DNA from: an uncultured Bacteroidia bacterium
GTDB lineage: Bacteria > Bacteroidota > Bacteroidia > Bacteroidales > F082
DNA: 48,409 nt
Reading direction: 5' to 3'
Assembly (NCBI GenBank): GCA_902799345.1
Contig: CADBZW010000018.1
Span: forward strand, 1-48,409
Numbering within the stretch: position 1 is the stretch's first letter; each line of letters opens with the position of its first letter. The notes below the pieces were generated by a model. It was not told the DNA's origin. It made no database searches and saw only the letters and a list, made by a program, of their open reading frames with translations. Shown piece by piece: positions 35,146-44,081 of this stretch. The position numbers were made by a program, and so were the translations under genes.

Positions 35146-36459
35146 CTATTTATATTTCAACCACTTGAAAATTTCCTTGTAAGTGAGTTTTTTTCCGTAC
35201 ATCAAAATGCCCGTGCGATAGATTTTTGCGGCCAGCCAAGTCATCAAGACAAAGGTGCCCGCCAAGAGCACGACCGAGACCACGATTTGCCAGATGGGCA
35301 CCCCGAACGGGATTCTCACCATCATCGAGATGGGGGAGGTGAAGGGGATCATCGAGAGCCACACCGCCAACGAGCTGTCGGGGTTGTTGACGATGTAGAA
35401 CGAGGAGATGAGGGCCACCATCAACGGCACGGTGATAGGCAAAGTAAACTGCTGCGAGTCGGTATTGTTGTCGACCAACGAGCCGACAGCGGCATATAAT
35501 GTGGCATATAAAAGATACCCTAAGATGAAGAATATCAGGAAACTGACGATGATGGTGCCGAAGTCGATGCTATGGACAATTTGAAGGATGTTCTGCACGC
35601 TTTCGTTGCTCATGATGTCGTTGGAGGTGATTTCTTGGCTCATCACGGTGCCTGCCGACAGCATGTCGGGGTTGCTGAGGCCGATGAAGGCGGAGAAGCC
35701 AACATAAAGCACAACCGTCAGCAGAATCCACATCACGAACTGGGTGAGGGCGACCAGCGACACGCCGATGATTTTGCCCATCATCAGTTGGAAGGGCTTC
35801 ACCGAACTGATGATGACTTCGATGATGCGGTTGTTCTTCTCTTCCGCCACGCCCTGCATCACTTGGCCGCCGAAGAACATGATGAAGAAGTAGACCATCA
35901 TGGCCAAGACCATGCCGAGGACGAATTGTATCTCGGTGAAGGTCTCTTTTTCGTTGCCTTTGTCGTCCATGCGCATGACTTGCAGGTTGACGTCGGTCTT
36001 CACTGCGTTGACGACCTGTGGGTCGACACCCTGTGCCATCAGCTTTTGCGCCTCGATTTCCTTTTCCATCACGCCGCTGATGTAGGTCTCCATCTCCAAT
36101 GGCACCTGCCGGATGCTGTAGATGACGGCATTCGAGGGGAGGCTCAGTTGCGTGGGTGGCACATAGAGCGCCATGTCGAACACGCCCGTTTTCACCATCT
36201 CCTTGACCGAGTCGAGAGGCTGGCCATGCATGGTGACGAAGGTGTGGTTTTCGTTGCTGTTGAAGCGCTCCTCGAACCAACGGCTCTCGTCGACGACGGC
36301 CACGCGCAGGTGGTCGGTGTTCGAGTTGAGGGCGAGCATGATGGGGATGATATAGATGGCCGCCATGAGGATGGGGCCCAAGAAGGTCAGGATGAGGAAG
36401 CTGCGCTTGCGAACACGTGTCAGGTATTCGCGCTTGATGATGAGTCCGATCTTGTTCAT
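35146..36459 (-). CDS. ABC-2 permease (NatB-like)
   Basis: A 437-residue inner-membrane protein with an N-terminal helix (FLILTFLGPILMAAIYIIPI), a large extracytoplasmic domain (~45-175, STDHLRVAVVDESRWFEERF), and six helices in the C-terminal half. The cytoplasmic loop QGVAEEKNNRIIEVIISSVK is the NatB/ABC2_membrane_3 signature (E-K-NR--E). It overlaps the preceding ATPase gene by four bases (ATGA), so the two form one transporter. NatAB-type pumps export Na+ or drugs; the substrate here is unknown. Confidence 0.92.
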   Translation of the reverse strand: MNKIGLIIKREYLTRVRKRSFLILTFLGPILMAAIYIIPIMLALNSNTDHLRVAVVDESRWFEERFNSNENHTFVTMHGQPLDSVKEMVKTGVFDMALYVPPTQLSLPSNAVIYSIRQVPLEMETYISGVMEKEIEAQKLMAQGVDPQVVNAVKTDVNLQVMRMDDKGNEKETFTEIQFVLGMVLAMMVYFFIMFFGGQVMQGVAEEKNNRIIEVIISSVKPFQLMMGKIIGVSLVALTQFVMWILLTVVLYVGFSAFIGLSNPDMLSAGTVMSQEITSNDIMSNESVQNILQIVHSIDFGTIIVSFLIFFILGYLLYATLYAAVGSLVDNNTDSQQFTLPITVPLMVALISSFYIVNNPDSSLAVWLSMIPFTSPISMMVRIPFGVPIWQIVVSVVLLAGTFVLMTWLAAKIYRTGILMYGKKLTYKEIFKWLKYK

Positions 36460-37379
36460 GAGGCTTGGTTTTGTGATTGCACTTCTTGGATGAAGATGTC
36501 GTTCATCGAGGGTAGCACCTCTTTGTAGGCGACGAGCTGTCCGATTTGCATCAGATGCTGGAGAAGTTCGTTAGGCGACTCGCTGTAGGTGGTCAGTTTG
36601 ACCTCGTCGTGGATGTCGGTCGGCTCCACCTTTATATTATTATAGGTGTCGCCCAAGGCGAAAATGGGTTGTATGTCGCTGGTGCGAATGATGATCTCAC
36701 GCTTGTGAGTGTCGTGTTGCCGCTTGATGTCGCCGACACGTCCTTGCAGGATGCTCTTGCCTTTGTTGATGAGGGTGATGCTGTCGCAAAGCTCCTCCAC
36801 CGAGGCCATGTTATGCGTGGAGAGTAGGATGGTGGCGCCTTTGTCGCGTAGCTCCAGTATGGTGTCCTTCAAGAGGTTGGCGTTGATGGGGTCGAAGCCG
36901 CTGAAAGGCTCGTCGAAGATGAGGATGTCAGGCTCGTGGATGATGGTGGTGATGAATTGTATCTTCTGCTGCATTCCTTTGGAGAGCTCTTCCACTTTCT
37001 TGTCCCACCAGCCACTAATCTCGAATTTGTCGAACCACACTTTCAGCCTTTTTTGTGCCTCTGCTTTCTTGATGCCTTTCAGCTCGGCCAGGTAGATGGC
37101 TTGTTCACCGACTTTCATCTTCTTGTATAAGCCGCGTTCTTCGGGCAGGTAGCCGATGCAGGCGATGTGTTTCTGGCACAGTTTCTCTCCGTTGATGAGC
37201 ACCTCGCCGCTGTCGGGGGCGGTGATTTGGTTGAGGATGCGGATGAGGGTGGTCTTGCCCGCGCCATTGGGACCCAAAAGGCCGTATATGCAACGCTCTG
37301 GGATGTCAATGCACATACGGTCTAATGCGGTGTGGTCGGCGTATTTCTTTGTGACCTCGTTGATACTTATTACAGCCAT
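36456..37379 (-). CDS. ABC transporter ATP-binding protein (NatA-like)
   Basis: A 307-residue nucleotide-binding subunit starting at MAVISINEV (ATG 37379); longer in-frame starts at 37403 or 37469 would add a tail without family similarity and run into the REP-like repeat. Walker A is GPNGAGKT (36-43), the Q-loop region is CIGYLPEERGLYKKMKV, the ABC signature is LSKGMQQK, Walker B is ILIFDEPFSGFDP, and the switch His is in LLSTHNMASVEEL. The C-terminal ~80 residues are the DUF4162-like extension found in NatA-type proteins. It energises the permease encoded next. Confidence 0.93.
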   Translation of the reverse strand: MAVISINEVTKKYADHTALDRMCIDIPERCIYGLLGPNGAGKTTLIRILNQITAPDSGEVLINGEKLCQKHIACIGYLPEERGLYKKMKVGEQAIYLAELKGIKKAEAQKRLKVWFDKFEISGWWDKKVEELSKGMQQKIQFITTIIHEPDILIFDEPFSGFDPINANLLKDTILELRDKGATILLSTHNMASVEELCDSITLINKGKSILQGRVGDIKRQHDTHKREIIIRTSDIQPIFALGDTYNNIKVEPTDIHDEVKLTTYSESPNELLQHLMQIGQLVAYKEVLPSMNDIFIQEVQSQNQAS

Positions 37380-37431
37380 CTGTTGTTTTTTAATGTCTGA
37401 CATGAGATATGAACTCACTTCACGCTTTTTG

Positions 37432-37520
37432 CCGTCATGGCGGAGGAACATCCGCCATCTCCTGAGCATAAAGGAATATCTTTTTGCTTAGGAGATTGCG
37501 GGTCAGGCCCGCAATGACGG
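37432..37520. repeat. REP-like compound palindrome, copy 2
   Basis: An 89-bp element with termini CCGTCAT (37432-37438) and ATGACGG (37514-37520), arm hairpins GGCGG/CCGCC and TTGCGGG/CCCGCAA, and central arms ATCTCCT/AGGAGAT. It shares termini, central arms and hairpin plan with 1827-1934, with the two half-arms in swapped order. It lies between the ABC ATPase and dnaJ genes, both minus strand. Confidence 0.75.
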
Positions 37521-37546
37521 CATGCGAGGGGTTTCATGGTCTAGTG

Positions 37547-38737
37547 TCAATTGAAATAATCCTTGATCTTACTGAAGAAGCTCTTCTCCTCGGTCGTGGG
37601 GTTGGGCTTGAAGTTCTCCGACTGGGCGAGTTGTTGCAACAGCTCTTCGTCTTTCTTGCTGTATTTCTTCGGGATCCACACGTTGACGTTGACGAGCATG
37701 TCGCCGGTGCCGTAGCCGTTGACGACGGGCAGGCCCTTGCCTCTCAGGCGCAGCACCTTGCCGCTCTGTGTGCCAGGGGCTATTTTCACGCGTACCTTGC
37801 CGTCGACGGTGGGTACTTCGGCCTGTGTGCCGAGGATGGCCTCGGGGATGGTGATGAACAGGTTGTAGATCAACGTGCTCTCGTCGCGCTCGAAGTCGGG
37901 ATGCGGCTCTTCCTCGATGAGCACGAGCAGGTCGCCGTTCACGCCGTTGTGCGGACCGGCGTTGCCTTTGCCGCGTACGGTGAGTTGCATGCCTTCGCCG
38001 ACGCCGGCGGGGATGTCGATTTCGATGACTTCTTCGCCTTTCACGACGCCTTCGCCGCCGCAGTGGGTGCATTTCTTCTTGATGACGGTGCCGCGTCCGC
38101 CGCAGGTGGGACACACCGAGGCGGTCTGCATCTGTCCGAAGAAGCTGTTGACGGTCTGAACCACCTGGCCGCGGCCGTGGCAGGTGGGGCAGGTCTCGGT
38201 GGAGCCGTCCTCCGAGCCGCTGCCGTGGCAATGCGTGCATGCCACGTATTTGCTGACCTTGATTTTCTTTTTCGTGCCGTGGGCGATCTCCTGTAGGTTG
38301 AGTTTCACCTTCACGCGGAGGTTGGAGCCACGTTGCTTGACGGTGCCACCACGGCTGCCGCCTCCGAAACCTCCGAAGCCACTGAAGCCGCCACCCCCAA
38401 AGTCGAAGCCGCGACCGAACACGCTGTTCAGGATGTCGTTGAGGTCGAAGTCGCCGAAGCCACCGAAGCCGCCGCCACCGCTGGCAGAGCCGCCGTCCAT
38501 GCCGGCGAAGCCGTAACGGTCGTAGCGCGCCTTCTTGTTCTCGTCACTCAACACGGAATAGGCCTCCGAGGCTTCCTTGAAGTTCTCCTCGGCGGTCTTC
38601 TTCTCGGCGTCGGTGCCGTTCACCCACTTGTCGGGGTGCCATTTCAGTGCGGCCTTACGGTAGGCGCTCTTTATCTCATCGGGTGTGGAGTTCTTGTTGA
38701 CTCCTAGCACCTCGTAGTAATCTCTTTTTTCTGCCAT
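37547..38737 (-). CDS. dnaJ: Chaperone protein DnaJ
   Basis: A 396-residue Hsp40 co-chaperone that stimulates DnaK ATPase and delivers substrates. The J-domain holds His34-Pro35-Asp36 (LKWHPDKW). A Gly/Phe-rich region follows (~75-125, many GGFGG units). The zinc-binding domain has all four CxxCxGxG repeats: [24 protein letters not shown] and CTHCGGEG. Two beta substrate-binding domains and a dimerisation tail complete a type I DnaJ. It follows grpE by 14 bases, giving the common grpE-dnaJ operon; dnaK is not in this window. Confidence 0.97.
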   Translation of the reverse strand: MAEKRDYYEVLGVNKNSTPDEIKSAYRKAALKWHPDKWVNGTDAEKKTAEENFKEASEAYSVLSDENKKARYDRYGFAGMDGGSASGGGGFGGFGDFDLNDILNSVFGRGFDFGGGGFSGFGGFGGGSRGGTVKQRGSNLRVKVKLNLQEIAHGTKKKIKVSKYVACTHCHGSGSEDGSTETCPTCHGRGQVVQTVNSFFGQMQTASVCPTCGGRGTVIKKKCTHCGGEGVVKGEEVIEIDIPAGVGEGMQLTVRGKGNAGPHNGVNGDLLVLIEEEPHPDFERDESTLIYNLFITIPEAILGTQAEVPTVDGKVRVKIAPGTQSGKVLRLRGKGLPVVNGYGTGDMLVNVNVWIPKKYSKKDEELLQQLAQSENFKPNPTTEEKSFFSKIKDYFN

Positions 38738-38751
38738 TCTTGATTCCTTTC

Positions 38752-39390
38752 TTAGTTACCGACGACGACACGTGCGAAACGTATCACCTTGCCGTTCAAT
38801 TTATAGCCTTTCTGGATGACATCCAGGACCTTGCCTTTCTTGTCTTCCTCGGGGGCGAGAATCATCGTCAGGGCCTCGTGTTCGTCGGTGTTGAACTCGG
38901 CTCCCATGGCTTCGATTTCCTCCAAGCCTTTCTTTTTCAAGGTATCTTTCAACTTGTTATAAATCAAGGTGACACCTTGCATATCGGCCTCGTTGCCATT
39001 CTTTTCCATGTTTTGCAGGGCACGCTCAAAGTCGTCGAGCACGGGCAGGATGTCCTTGATGACGTTTTCAGAAGCTGTGACGGTGAGGTCGAGTTTCTCC
39101 TTGGCCGTGCGTTTGCGGAAGTTGTCGAACTCAGAGAACAGGCGCAGGAACTTGTCGTTCAGCTCGGCGTATTTGGCCTTTTCCTCTTCCAAGGCCTTCT
39201 CCTGGGCATGACGAATCTTAAAACGTTTCGACTTTTTGTCGGAAACATTGTCACCTTGTGCCGCTTTGGCTTCGGTGGTTTCTTCTTGCTTAGGCTGTTC
39301 TTCGACGGGTTCTTGTGGACTTTCCATGTCGGGATTGACGGTGTCTTTCAAGGCATCGTCTTGATTGTTAACGTTTTCGTTTTCTTTCAT
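38752..39390 (-). CDS. grpE: Nucleotide exchange factor GrpE
   Basis: A 212-residue DnaK exchange factor. I chose the ATG at 39390 (MKENENVNN); an in-frame ATG 39 nt upstream is possible. The first ~70 residues are acidic and disordered (Glu/Gln/Pro/Lys-rich). A long coiled coil follows ([20 protein letters not shown]), then [18 protein letters not shown]. The C-terminal beta domain has the GrpE signature region [20 protein letters not shown]. It sits 14 bases upstream of dnaJ. Confidence 0.95.
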   Translation of the reverse strand: MKENENVNNQDDALKDTVNPDMESPQEPVEEQPKQEETTEAKAAQGDNVSDKKSKRFKIRHAQEKALEEEKAKYAELNDKFLRLFSEFDNFRKRTAKEKLDLTVTASENVIKDILPVLDDFERALQNMEKNGNEADMQGVTLIYNKLKDTLKKKGLEEIEAMGAEFNTDEHEALTMILAPEEDKKGKVLDVIQKGYKLNGKVIRFARVVVGN

Positions 39391-39496
39391 GATATGTGTT
39401 GCTTTTACTTTTCTTTCATTTTGCCGCACAAACTATCAAATCCTTTGCCAAAGCATGGATTTTGACAAAATGGCAGAGACAAGGACGGAGAAGGCT

Positions 39497-40807
39497 TTAC
39501 AGACGCTCGATGAGAAGTGAGCCGTCGAGGCTGAGCTTGTTGATGCGCTTGTCGATGTACTGGTAGCCGCGTTCGATCTGGTCGCTGTTTTCGATGATGC
39601 TATCGCCATTGGCGGAGAGGGCGGCGATGAGCAGGGCGACGCCGGCACGGATGTCGGGCGAGGCCATGCGGATGCCACGTAAGGCATGATGGCGGTCGAG
39701 GCCGATGACGTTGGCGCGGTGTGGGTCGCAGAGGATGATCTGTGCGCCCATGTCGATGAGCTTGTCGACGAAGAACAGACGACTCTCGAACATCTTCTGG
39801 TGGATGAGCACGGTGCCTTTGGCTTGCGTGGCCACCACAAGCACGATACTGATGAGGTCGGGCGTGAAGCCAGGCCACGGCGCGTCGGCGATGGTGAGTA
39901 TGCCGCCATCCATGAAGGTCTGCACCTCGTAGTGTTCTTGCGCTGGGATGTAGATGTCGTCGCCACGGTATTCCATCTGTATGCCGAGCTTGCGGAACAC
40001 GTCGGGGATCATGCCCAACTGCGCGATGCCCGCGTCCTTGATGGTGAGCTCGCTGCCCGTCATGGCGGCCAAGCCGATGAAGCTACCCACCTCAATCATG
40101 TCGGCGAGCAGGGTGTGGTCAGTGCCGTGCAGATGACTCACTCCGTTGATGGTCAAGAGGTTGGAACCAACGCCCTTGATGTCGGCACCCATGTTGTTGA
40201 GCATGGTGCAGAGCTGCACGAGGTAAGGCTCGCAGGCGGCGTTGAAGATGGTGGTTGTGCCTTGCGCCATCACTGCGGCCATGACGATGTTGGCTGTGCC
40301 GGTGACGGAGGCCTCGTCCAGAAGCATGTAGCAGCCTTTCAGCCCGCCTTGTTGCACCTCGACACGGTTGCTGTCGAAGTCGAAGATGGCGCCGAGTTTC
40401 TGGAGGCCGATGACGTGGGTGTCGAGCCTGCGGCGACCGATTTTGTCGCCACCTGGCTTGGGCATGTAGGCCTTGCCGAAACGGGCGAGCATCGGGCCGG
40501 TCATCATCACGCTACCGCGTAGCTTCGAGGCGGTGTTTTGGTAGTCGGCGCCTTTGAAATAGTCGAAGTTGAGGCTCTTGGCCTGCAACGTGATTTCGTG
40601 GCGCGTGGGACGTTCGATGCAGACGCCCATGCCTTCGAGCAACGCAATCAAATTGTTGATGTCGAGGATGTCGGGCAGGTTATGGATGGTGACTTTCTCG
40701 TCGGTAAGCAGGCAGGCACAGAGAATCTGCATGGCCTCGTTTTTCGCGCCTTGCGGGGTGATTTCGCCTTGCAGCCGGAGGCCGCCGTGTATCTTCAGTG
40801 AAGCCAT
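39497..40807 (-). CDS. murA: UDP-N-acetylglucosamine 1-carboxyvinyltransferase (MurA), Asp active-site variant
   Basis: A 436-residue enzyme (EC 2.5.1.7) for the first committed step of peptidoglycan synthesis; it adds enolpyruvate from PEP to UDP-GlcNAc. It has the inside-out alpha/beta barrel of the EPSP synthase family. Conserved segments: QGAKNEAMQIL with the Lys-Asn pair near residue 20, RGSVMMTGPMLARFGKA, and the active-site loop MPKPGGDKIGRRRLDTH. In this loop Asp121 stands where E. coli has Cys115, a change known from other bacteria to make MurA insensitive to fosfomycin. It lies six bases downstream of the DUF4290 gene. Confidence 0.96.
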   Translation of the reverse strand: MASLKIHGGLRLQGEITPQGAKNEAMQILCACLLTDEKVTIHNLPDILDINNLIALLEGMGVCIERPTRHEITLQAKSLNFDYFKGADYQNTASKLRGSVMMTGPMLARFGKAYMPKPGGDKIGRRRLDTHVIGLQKLGAIFDFDSNRVEVQQGGLKGCYMLLDEASVTGTANIVMAAVMAQGTTTIFNAACEPYLVQLCTMLNNMGADIKGVGSNLLTINGVSHLHGTDHTLLADMIEVGSFIGLAAMTGSELTIKDAGIAQLGMIPDVFRKLGIQMEYRGDDIYIPAQEHYEVQTFMDGGILTIADAPWPGFTPDLISIVLVVATQAKGTVLIHQKMFESRLFFVDKLIDMGAQIILCDPHRANVIGLDRHHALRGIRMASPDIRAGVALLIAALSANGDSIIENSDQIERGYQYIDKRINKLSLDGSLLIERL

Positions 40808-40813
40808 ATTTTA

Positions 40814-41524
40814 TTAAAGTTTACCAAGCTCTTGCATACGTTTCTTGTATGCTGGATTGTTGGGGTTATTCATGTTGGCCTTCAGGTTCGGCACTTTCTT
40901 CTTTTTCTTCTTGCCTTGCTGCTGCTGTTGCTGTTGCTTGGGCTGTGGCTGCCCTTTGCCGGGCTGTTCGCTGTTGCTGTTCAGCTTCGACTCCTCGGCG
41001 ATGACGAGCCGACCGCCGCTTAAATTCTTGAGGTCGTCGATAATGACTTGGTCGTTGACGACGCTCTTGTTCCACTCGATGTAGTTGCGTTTCATCTGTC
41101 CGGCCAGCGAATAGGCGAGGGCTTCGCGCACTTCGTCGTTGGGCTCTGCGGCAGCGGCCTCAATCATCTTGATAAGGTATTGGCCGTAGTGACCGTATTT
41201 GATGTCGTTGTTCTGATAACCGATATGTTGAGGTTTTTTCTTCTGTTCGGCAGGAGTCGGAGGGGCGTAGGGGCTGTCCAAGTCGAGGTTGTAGCCCGAA
41301 ATCATGTAGAGATGGTCCCAGAGCTTGTGTTCATAGTCAGTCGACTGCTTGATGCCGGGGTTCATCTGCACCATCACGCTGATGATGTAGCGGGCGGCTT
41401 CGGTGCGCTGCTCGCGGTCCTCGATCTCAGGCAGTTTCTTGATCATTTCTTGGATACAACGTCCATACTCCGAGATGACGATTTGTTCTTTTTCTGTATT
41501 GTAGGTTAGTCCTGTTCTGTCCAT
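40814..41524 (-). CDS. DUF4290 protein
   Basis: A 236-residue soluble protein of a Bacteroidota-restricted family of unknown function, typically encoded next to murA, as here. Residues ~1-180 are helical and conserved (LTYNTEKEQIVISEYGR, DYEHKLWDHLYMISGY). The C-terminus is low-complexity: a Gln-rich stretch (QPQPKQQQQQQQ) then six Lys (KKKKKK) and an Asn/Pro-rich end. The Lys-rich end suggests nucleic acid or membrane contact, but this is only a guess. The promoter TAtcTTTG at 41550-41543 lies ~20 bases upstream, and murA follows in the same transcript. Confidence 0.85.
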   Translation of the reverse strand: MDRTGLTYNTEKEQIVISEYGRCIQEMIKKLPEIEDREQRTEAARYIISVMVQMNPGIKQSTDYEHKLWDHLYMISGYNLDLDSPYAPPTPAEQKKKPQHIGYQNNDIKYGHYGQYLIKMIEAAAAEPNDEVREALAYSLAGQMKRNYIEWNKSVVNDQVIIDDLKNLSGGRLVIAEESKLNSNSEQPGKGQPQPKQQQQQQQGKKKKKKVPNLKANMNNPNNPAYKKRMQELGKL

Positions 41525-41542
41525 GGTAATCTAAATTTGCCG

Positions 41543-41550
41543 CAAAGATA
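41543..41550 (-). promoter_or_regulatory. -7 promoter element for DUF4290-murA
   Basis: Minus-strand TATCTTTG, 19 bases before the ATG at 41524. It falls just after the stop of the upstream helicase gene. Confidence 0.7.
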
Positions 41551-41557
41551 GGGATTT

Positions 41558-43879
41558 TTATTTGATTATAGCCAACCGCGCGAACTTCAGCATGAGCATC
41601 TTCACGCCAGCGGTGTCGAAGCGTACCGAGGCCTTTTTGTTGGCCCCTGCGCCGTCGACGCTGAGGACGGTGCCTGCGCCGAACTTGGCGTGCATCACCC
41701 GCATGCCTTCCTGCAAAAGGTCGGGGTTGGACGGCTCAAGGTTTTGAGGGATGGGTGTTTCGCTGACGTTGGGTCGAGCAGAAGGCTTGTCCTCGATTTT
41801 GCGGAAGCCGTGCTGTTCCGGCTCGGTGATGGGCCTGCCAAAGCGCCCGCCGCCAAAGATGCTTCTGCCGCCACCCATGGATGTCGTGCCTCTGAACGAG
41901 GCCTTCTGTGTCTGTTCGATGAGGTTGGCGTCGATTTCATCGACGAAACGGGAACGCTCGCTGAGGGTGAGGTTGCCGTAGCGGTAGCGCTGCTCGGCGT
42001 AACTCAAGGTCAGCTTGGTCATGGCGCGGGTGATGGCCACGTAGAACAGTCGACGTTCTTCCTCCAATTCCTCTCTAGTGCTGAGGCTGAGGATGCCGGG
42101 GAAGAGGTTTTCTTCCATGCCCACGACGTAGACATACGGGAACTCCAAGCCTTTGGCCGAGTGGATGGTCATCAGGCTGACGTAGTCTTCGTCGGGGTCG
42201 TCTTTTTTCATCTCACTATCAGTGAGCAGGGCCACGTCTTCCATGAACTGCACCAGGTCGACGCGGGCGGTCTCGCCTGTGGTCTCGTCCACCTGTCGGT
42301 CGCTGAACTCCATGATGGCGTTGAGCAGCTCCTCGACGTTCTCGACCCTCGAGACGCCTTCTGGTGAGTCGTCTTCCTTCAAGACCTTGATGAGACCAAT
42401 GGTGTTGGTGATATGCTTAGCCAGCTCGAAGGCGTTCATCTTCTCCTGCAGGGTCTGGAAGCTCTTGATCATCACCATGAAGTCGCGGAACTTGTTGACG
42501 GTGCCCATGTTGAAGTCTTGCGGAAACACGTTGTTTTCCATGCATTTCCAGATGCTCGTCCGCTGCTCGTTGGCGGTCACCATCATGCGTTCGATGCTGG
42601 TCTTGCCGATGCCACGGGCGGGGTAGTTGATGATGCGGAGCAGTGCCTGTTCGTCTTCGGGGTTGATGACGACGCGGAAATAGGCCAAAAGGTCCTTGAT
42701 TTCCTTGCGGTCGTAGAACGACAGTCCGCCGTATATTTTATAAGGTATGTTCTGCTTGCGCAGCGCCTCTTCCATCGAACGCGATTGCGCGTTGGTGCGG
42801 TATAGGATGGCGAAGCTCTTGTTGGGCAGGTGACGCGTCATCTTGTATTGGAAGATGCTGTTGGCCACCATGGTGCCTTCTTCGGTGTCGCTGTTGGCGT
42901 GAATAAGGCCGATGAGTTCGCCCGCTTCCTTGTCGCTCCACACCTTTTTCTTGATTTGGTCCTTGTTGTGGGCGATGACGGCATTCGAGGCGTTGACGAT
43001 GTTCTGGGTGGAGCGGTAGTTCTGTTCCAGCCTAATCAGCTTATAGTCGGGGTAGTCGTTCTTGAAGTTGAGGATGTTCTGGATGTTGGCCCCACGGAAA
43101 GCATAGATGCTTTGTGCATCGTCGCCCACCACGCAGAGATTTTCGAACAGTGCCGCGATGCGTTTCACGATGAGATACTGGGCGTAGTTGGTGTCCTGGT
43201 ACTCGTCGACGAGGATGAACTTGAAGTGGTTTTGGTATTTGTAGAGCACGTCGGGGTTGTCGCGCAGCAGGATATTCGTGAAATAGAGGATGTCGTCGAA
43301 GTCCATGGCGTTGGCGCGGTGCAGACGGTCGTTGTAGAGCTTGAACAATTGGGCGATGAGCGGCTTGTTCGACTTGCGGTCGGTCTCCTGGATCTCGGGG
43401 TTGTTGGCGTAGTCCTCAGGCGAGAAGAGGCTCGACTTGGCCGACGAGATACGCGACAGCACCTGCTTCGGCGGGTAGACTTTGGTGTCGAGGTTCAAGT
43501 CCTTCAAAATCTGTGTGATGAGAGCCTTCGAGTCGTCGGTGTCGTAGATGGAGAAGTTGGACGTGAAGCCTATCTTCTCCGCCTCGATACGCAGGATGCG
43601 GGCGAAGATGGAGTGGAAGGTGCCCATCCACACGTTGCGGGCGTCGCTGGCGTTGACGAGTTGCATGATGCGCTCCTTCATCTCGCGGGCGGCCTTGTTG
43701 GTGAAGGTGAGGGCCATGATGCTGAACGGGTCGACGCCCTCCTGTATCATGTAGGCGACGCGGTAGGTGAGGGCGCGGGTCTTGCCCGAGCCGGCACCGG
43801 CAATCACCATCACGGGGCCTTCTATAGTGGTAACGGCCTCGCGTTGAGGCTCGTTGAGGTCTTTCAGTAAATCGATCAT
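41558..43879 (-). CDS. UvrD/PcrA-type superfamily 1A DNA helicase
   Basis: A 773-residue 3'-5' helicase for repair and replication-fork maintenance. SF1A motifs: Q-motif LNEPQREAV, Walker A GAGSGKT (Lys33), motif Ia LTFTNKAAREMKER, motif II VDEYQDTNYAQ, motif III VVGDDAQSIYAFRGA, motif IV LEQNYRSTQNIV, motif V LMTIHSAKGLEFPYVYV and motif VI RRLFYVAITRAM. The ~100-residue C-terminal extension ends with a Tudor-like domain (GMRVMHAKFGAGTVLSVDG), as in PcrA, where it contacts RNA polymerase. I would call it PcrA/UvrD without choosing. The promoter is at 43906-43899. Confidence 0.95.
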   Translation of the reverse strand: MIDLLKDLNEPQREAVTTIEGPVMVIAGAGSGKTRALTYRVAYMIQEGVDPFSIMALTFTNKAAREMKERIMQLVNASDARNVWMGTFHSIFARILRIEAEKIGFTSNFSIYDTDDSKALITQILKDLNLDTKVYPPKQVLSRISSAKSSLFSPEDYANNPEIQETDRKSNKPLIAQLFKLYNDRLHRANAMDFDDILYFTNILLRDNPDVLYKYQNHFKFILVDEYQDTNYAQYLIVKRIAALFENLCVVGDDAQSIYAFRGANIQNILNFKNDYPDYKLIRLEQNYRSTQNIVNASNAVIAHNKDQIKKKVWSDKEAGELIGLIHANSDTEEGTMVANSIFQYKMTRHLPNKSFAILYRTNAQSRSMEEALRKQNIPYKIYGGLSFYDRKEIKDLLAYFRVVINPEDEQALLRIINYPARGIGKTSIERMMVTANEQRTSIWKCMENNVFPQDFNMGTVNKFRDFMVMIKSFQTLQEKMNAFELAKHITNTIGLIKVLKEDDSPEGVSRVENVEELLNAIMEFSDRQVDETTGETARVDLVQFMEDVALLTDSEMKKDDPDEDYVSLMTIHSAKGLEFPYVYVVGMEENLFPGILSLSTREELEEERRLFYVAITRAMTKLTLSYAEQRYRYGNLTLSERSRFVDEIDANLIEQTQKASFRGTTSMGGGRSIFGGGRFGRPITEPEQHGFRKIEDKPSARPNVSETPIPQNLEPSNPDLLQEGMRVMHAKFGAGTVLSVDGAGANKKASVRFDTAGVKMLMLKFARLAIIK

Positions 43880-43898
43880 TGTTTGCTCGTTTGGTCGG

Positions 43899-43906
43899 CA
43901 AAGATA
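43899..43906 (-). promoter_or_regulatory. -7 promoter element for the helicase gene
   Basis: Minus-strand TATCTTTG, 20 bases before the ATG at 43879. Confidence 0.7.
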
Positions 43907-43916
43907 ATGAAAAAAG

Positions 43917-43966
43917 TTTAGAGTTGAGTGTTTAGAGTTGAGAGTTGTTTAAAAGTTTAGAGTTGT
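43917..43966. repeat. Short direct repeats in the helicase-CPBP intergenic region
   Basis: GTTTAGAGTTG occurs three times within 50 bp, interspersed with GAGAGTTG and TTTAAAAG. Such TTTAGAGTTGAGAGTT tracts are familiar as intergenic microsatellite-like runs in Bacteroidales genomes. No function is known to me. Confidence 0.7.
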
Positions 43967-44055
43967 AGGGCTGTCACACCGTGCAGCCGATAACTTGACC
44001 CGTGTGTCTGGCCTATTTGGTTAATCATAAAAATTTGTGGTTTTGAAAAATAATG

Positions 44056-44063
44056 TATATTTG
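44056..44063 (+). promoter_or_regulatory. Promoter for the CPBP protease gene
   Basis: TAtaTTTG, with TTG at 44035-44037 eighteen bases upstream, close to the consensus TTG-N19-TAnnTTTG. It excludes the in-frame GTG at 44037 as start. Confidence 0.7.
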
Positions 44064-44081
44064 CAAGGTAAAACAAAAAAC

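Noticed and set aside
36456..37379. NatA-like ATPase as the missing motor for the TolC-HlyD exporter
   Set aside because: It overlaps its own permease gene by four bases, which shows a dedicated partner; sharing cannot be shown from sequence.
40918..40945. CTG/TTG-rich trinucleotide run considered as a microsatellite
   Set aside because: It is the coding sequence of the poly-Gln stretch of the DUF4290 protein, in frame and with mixed codons.
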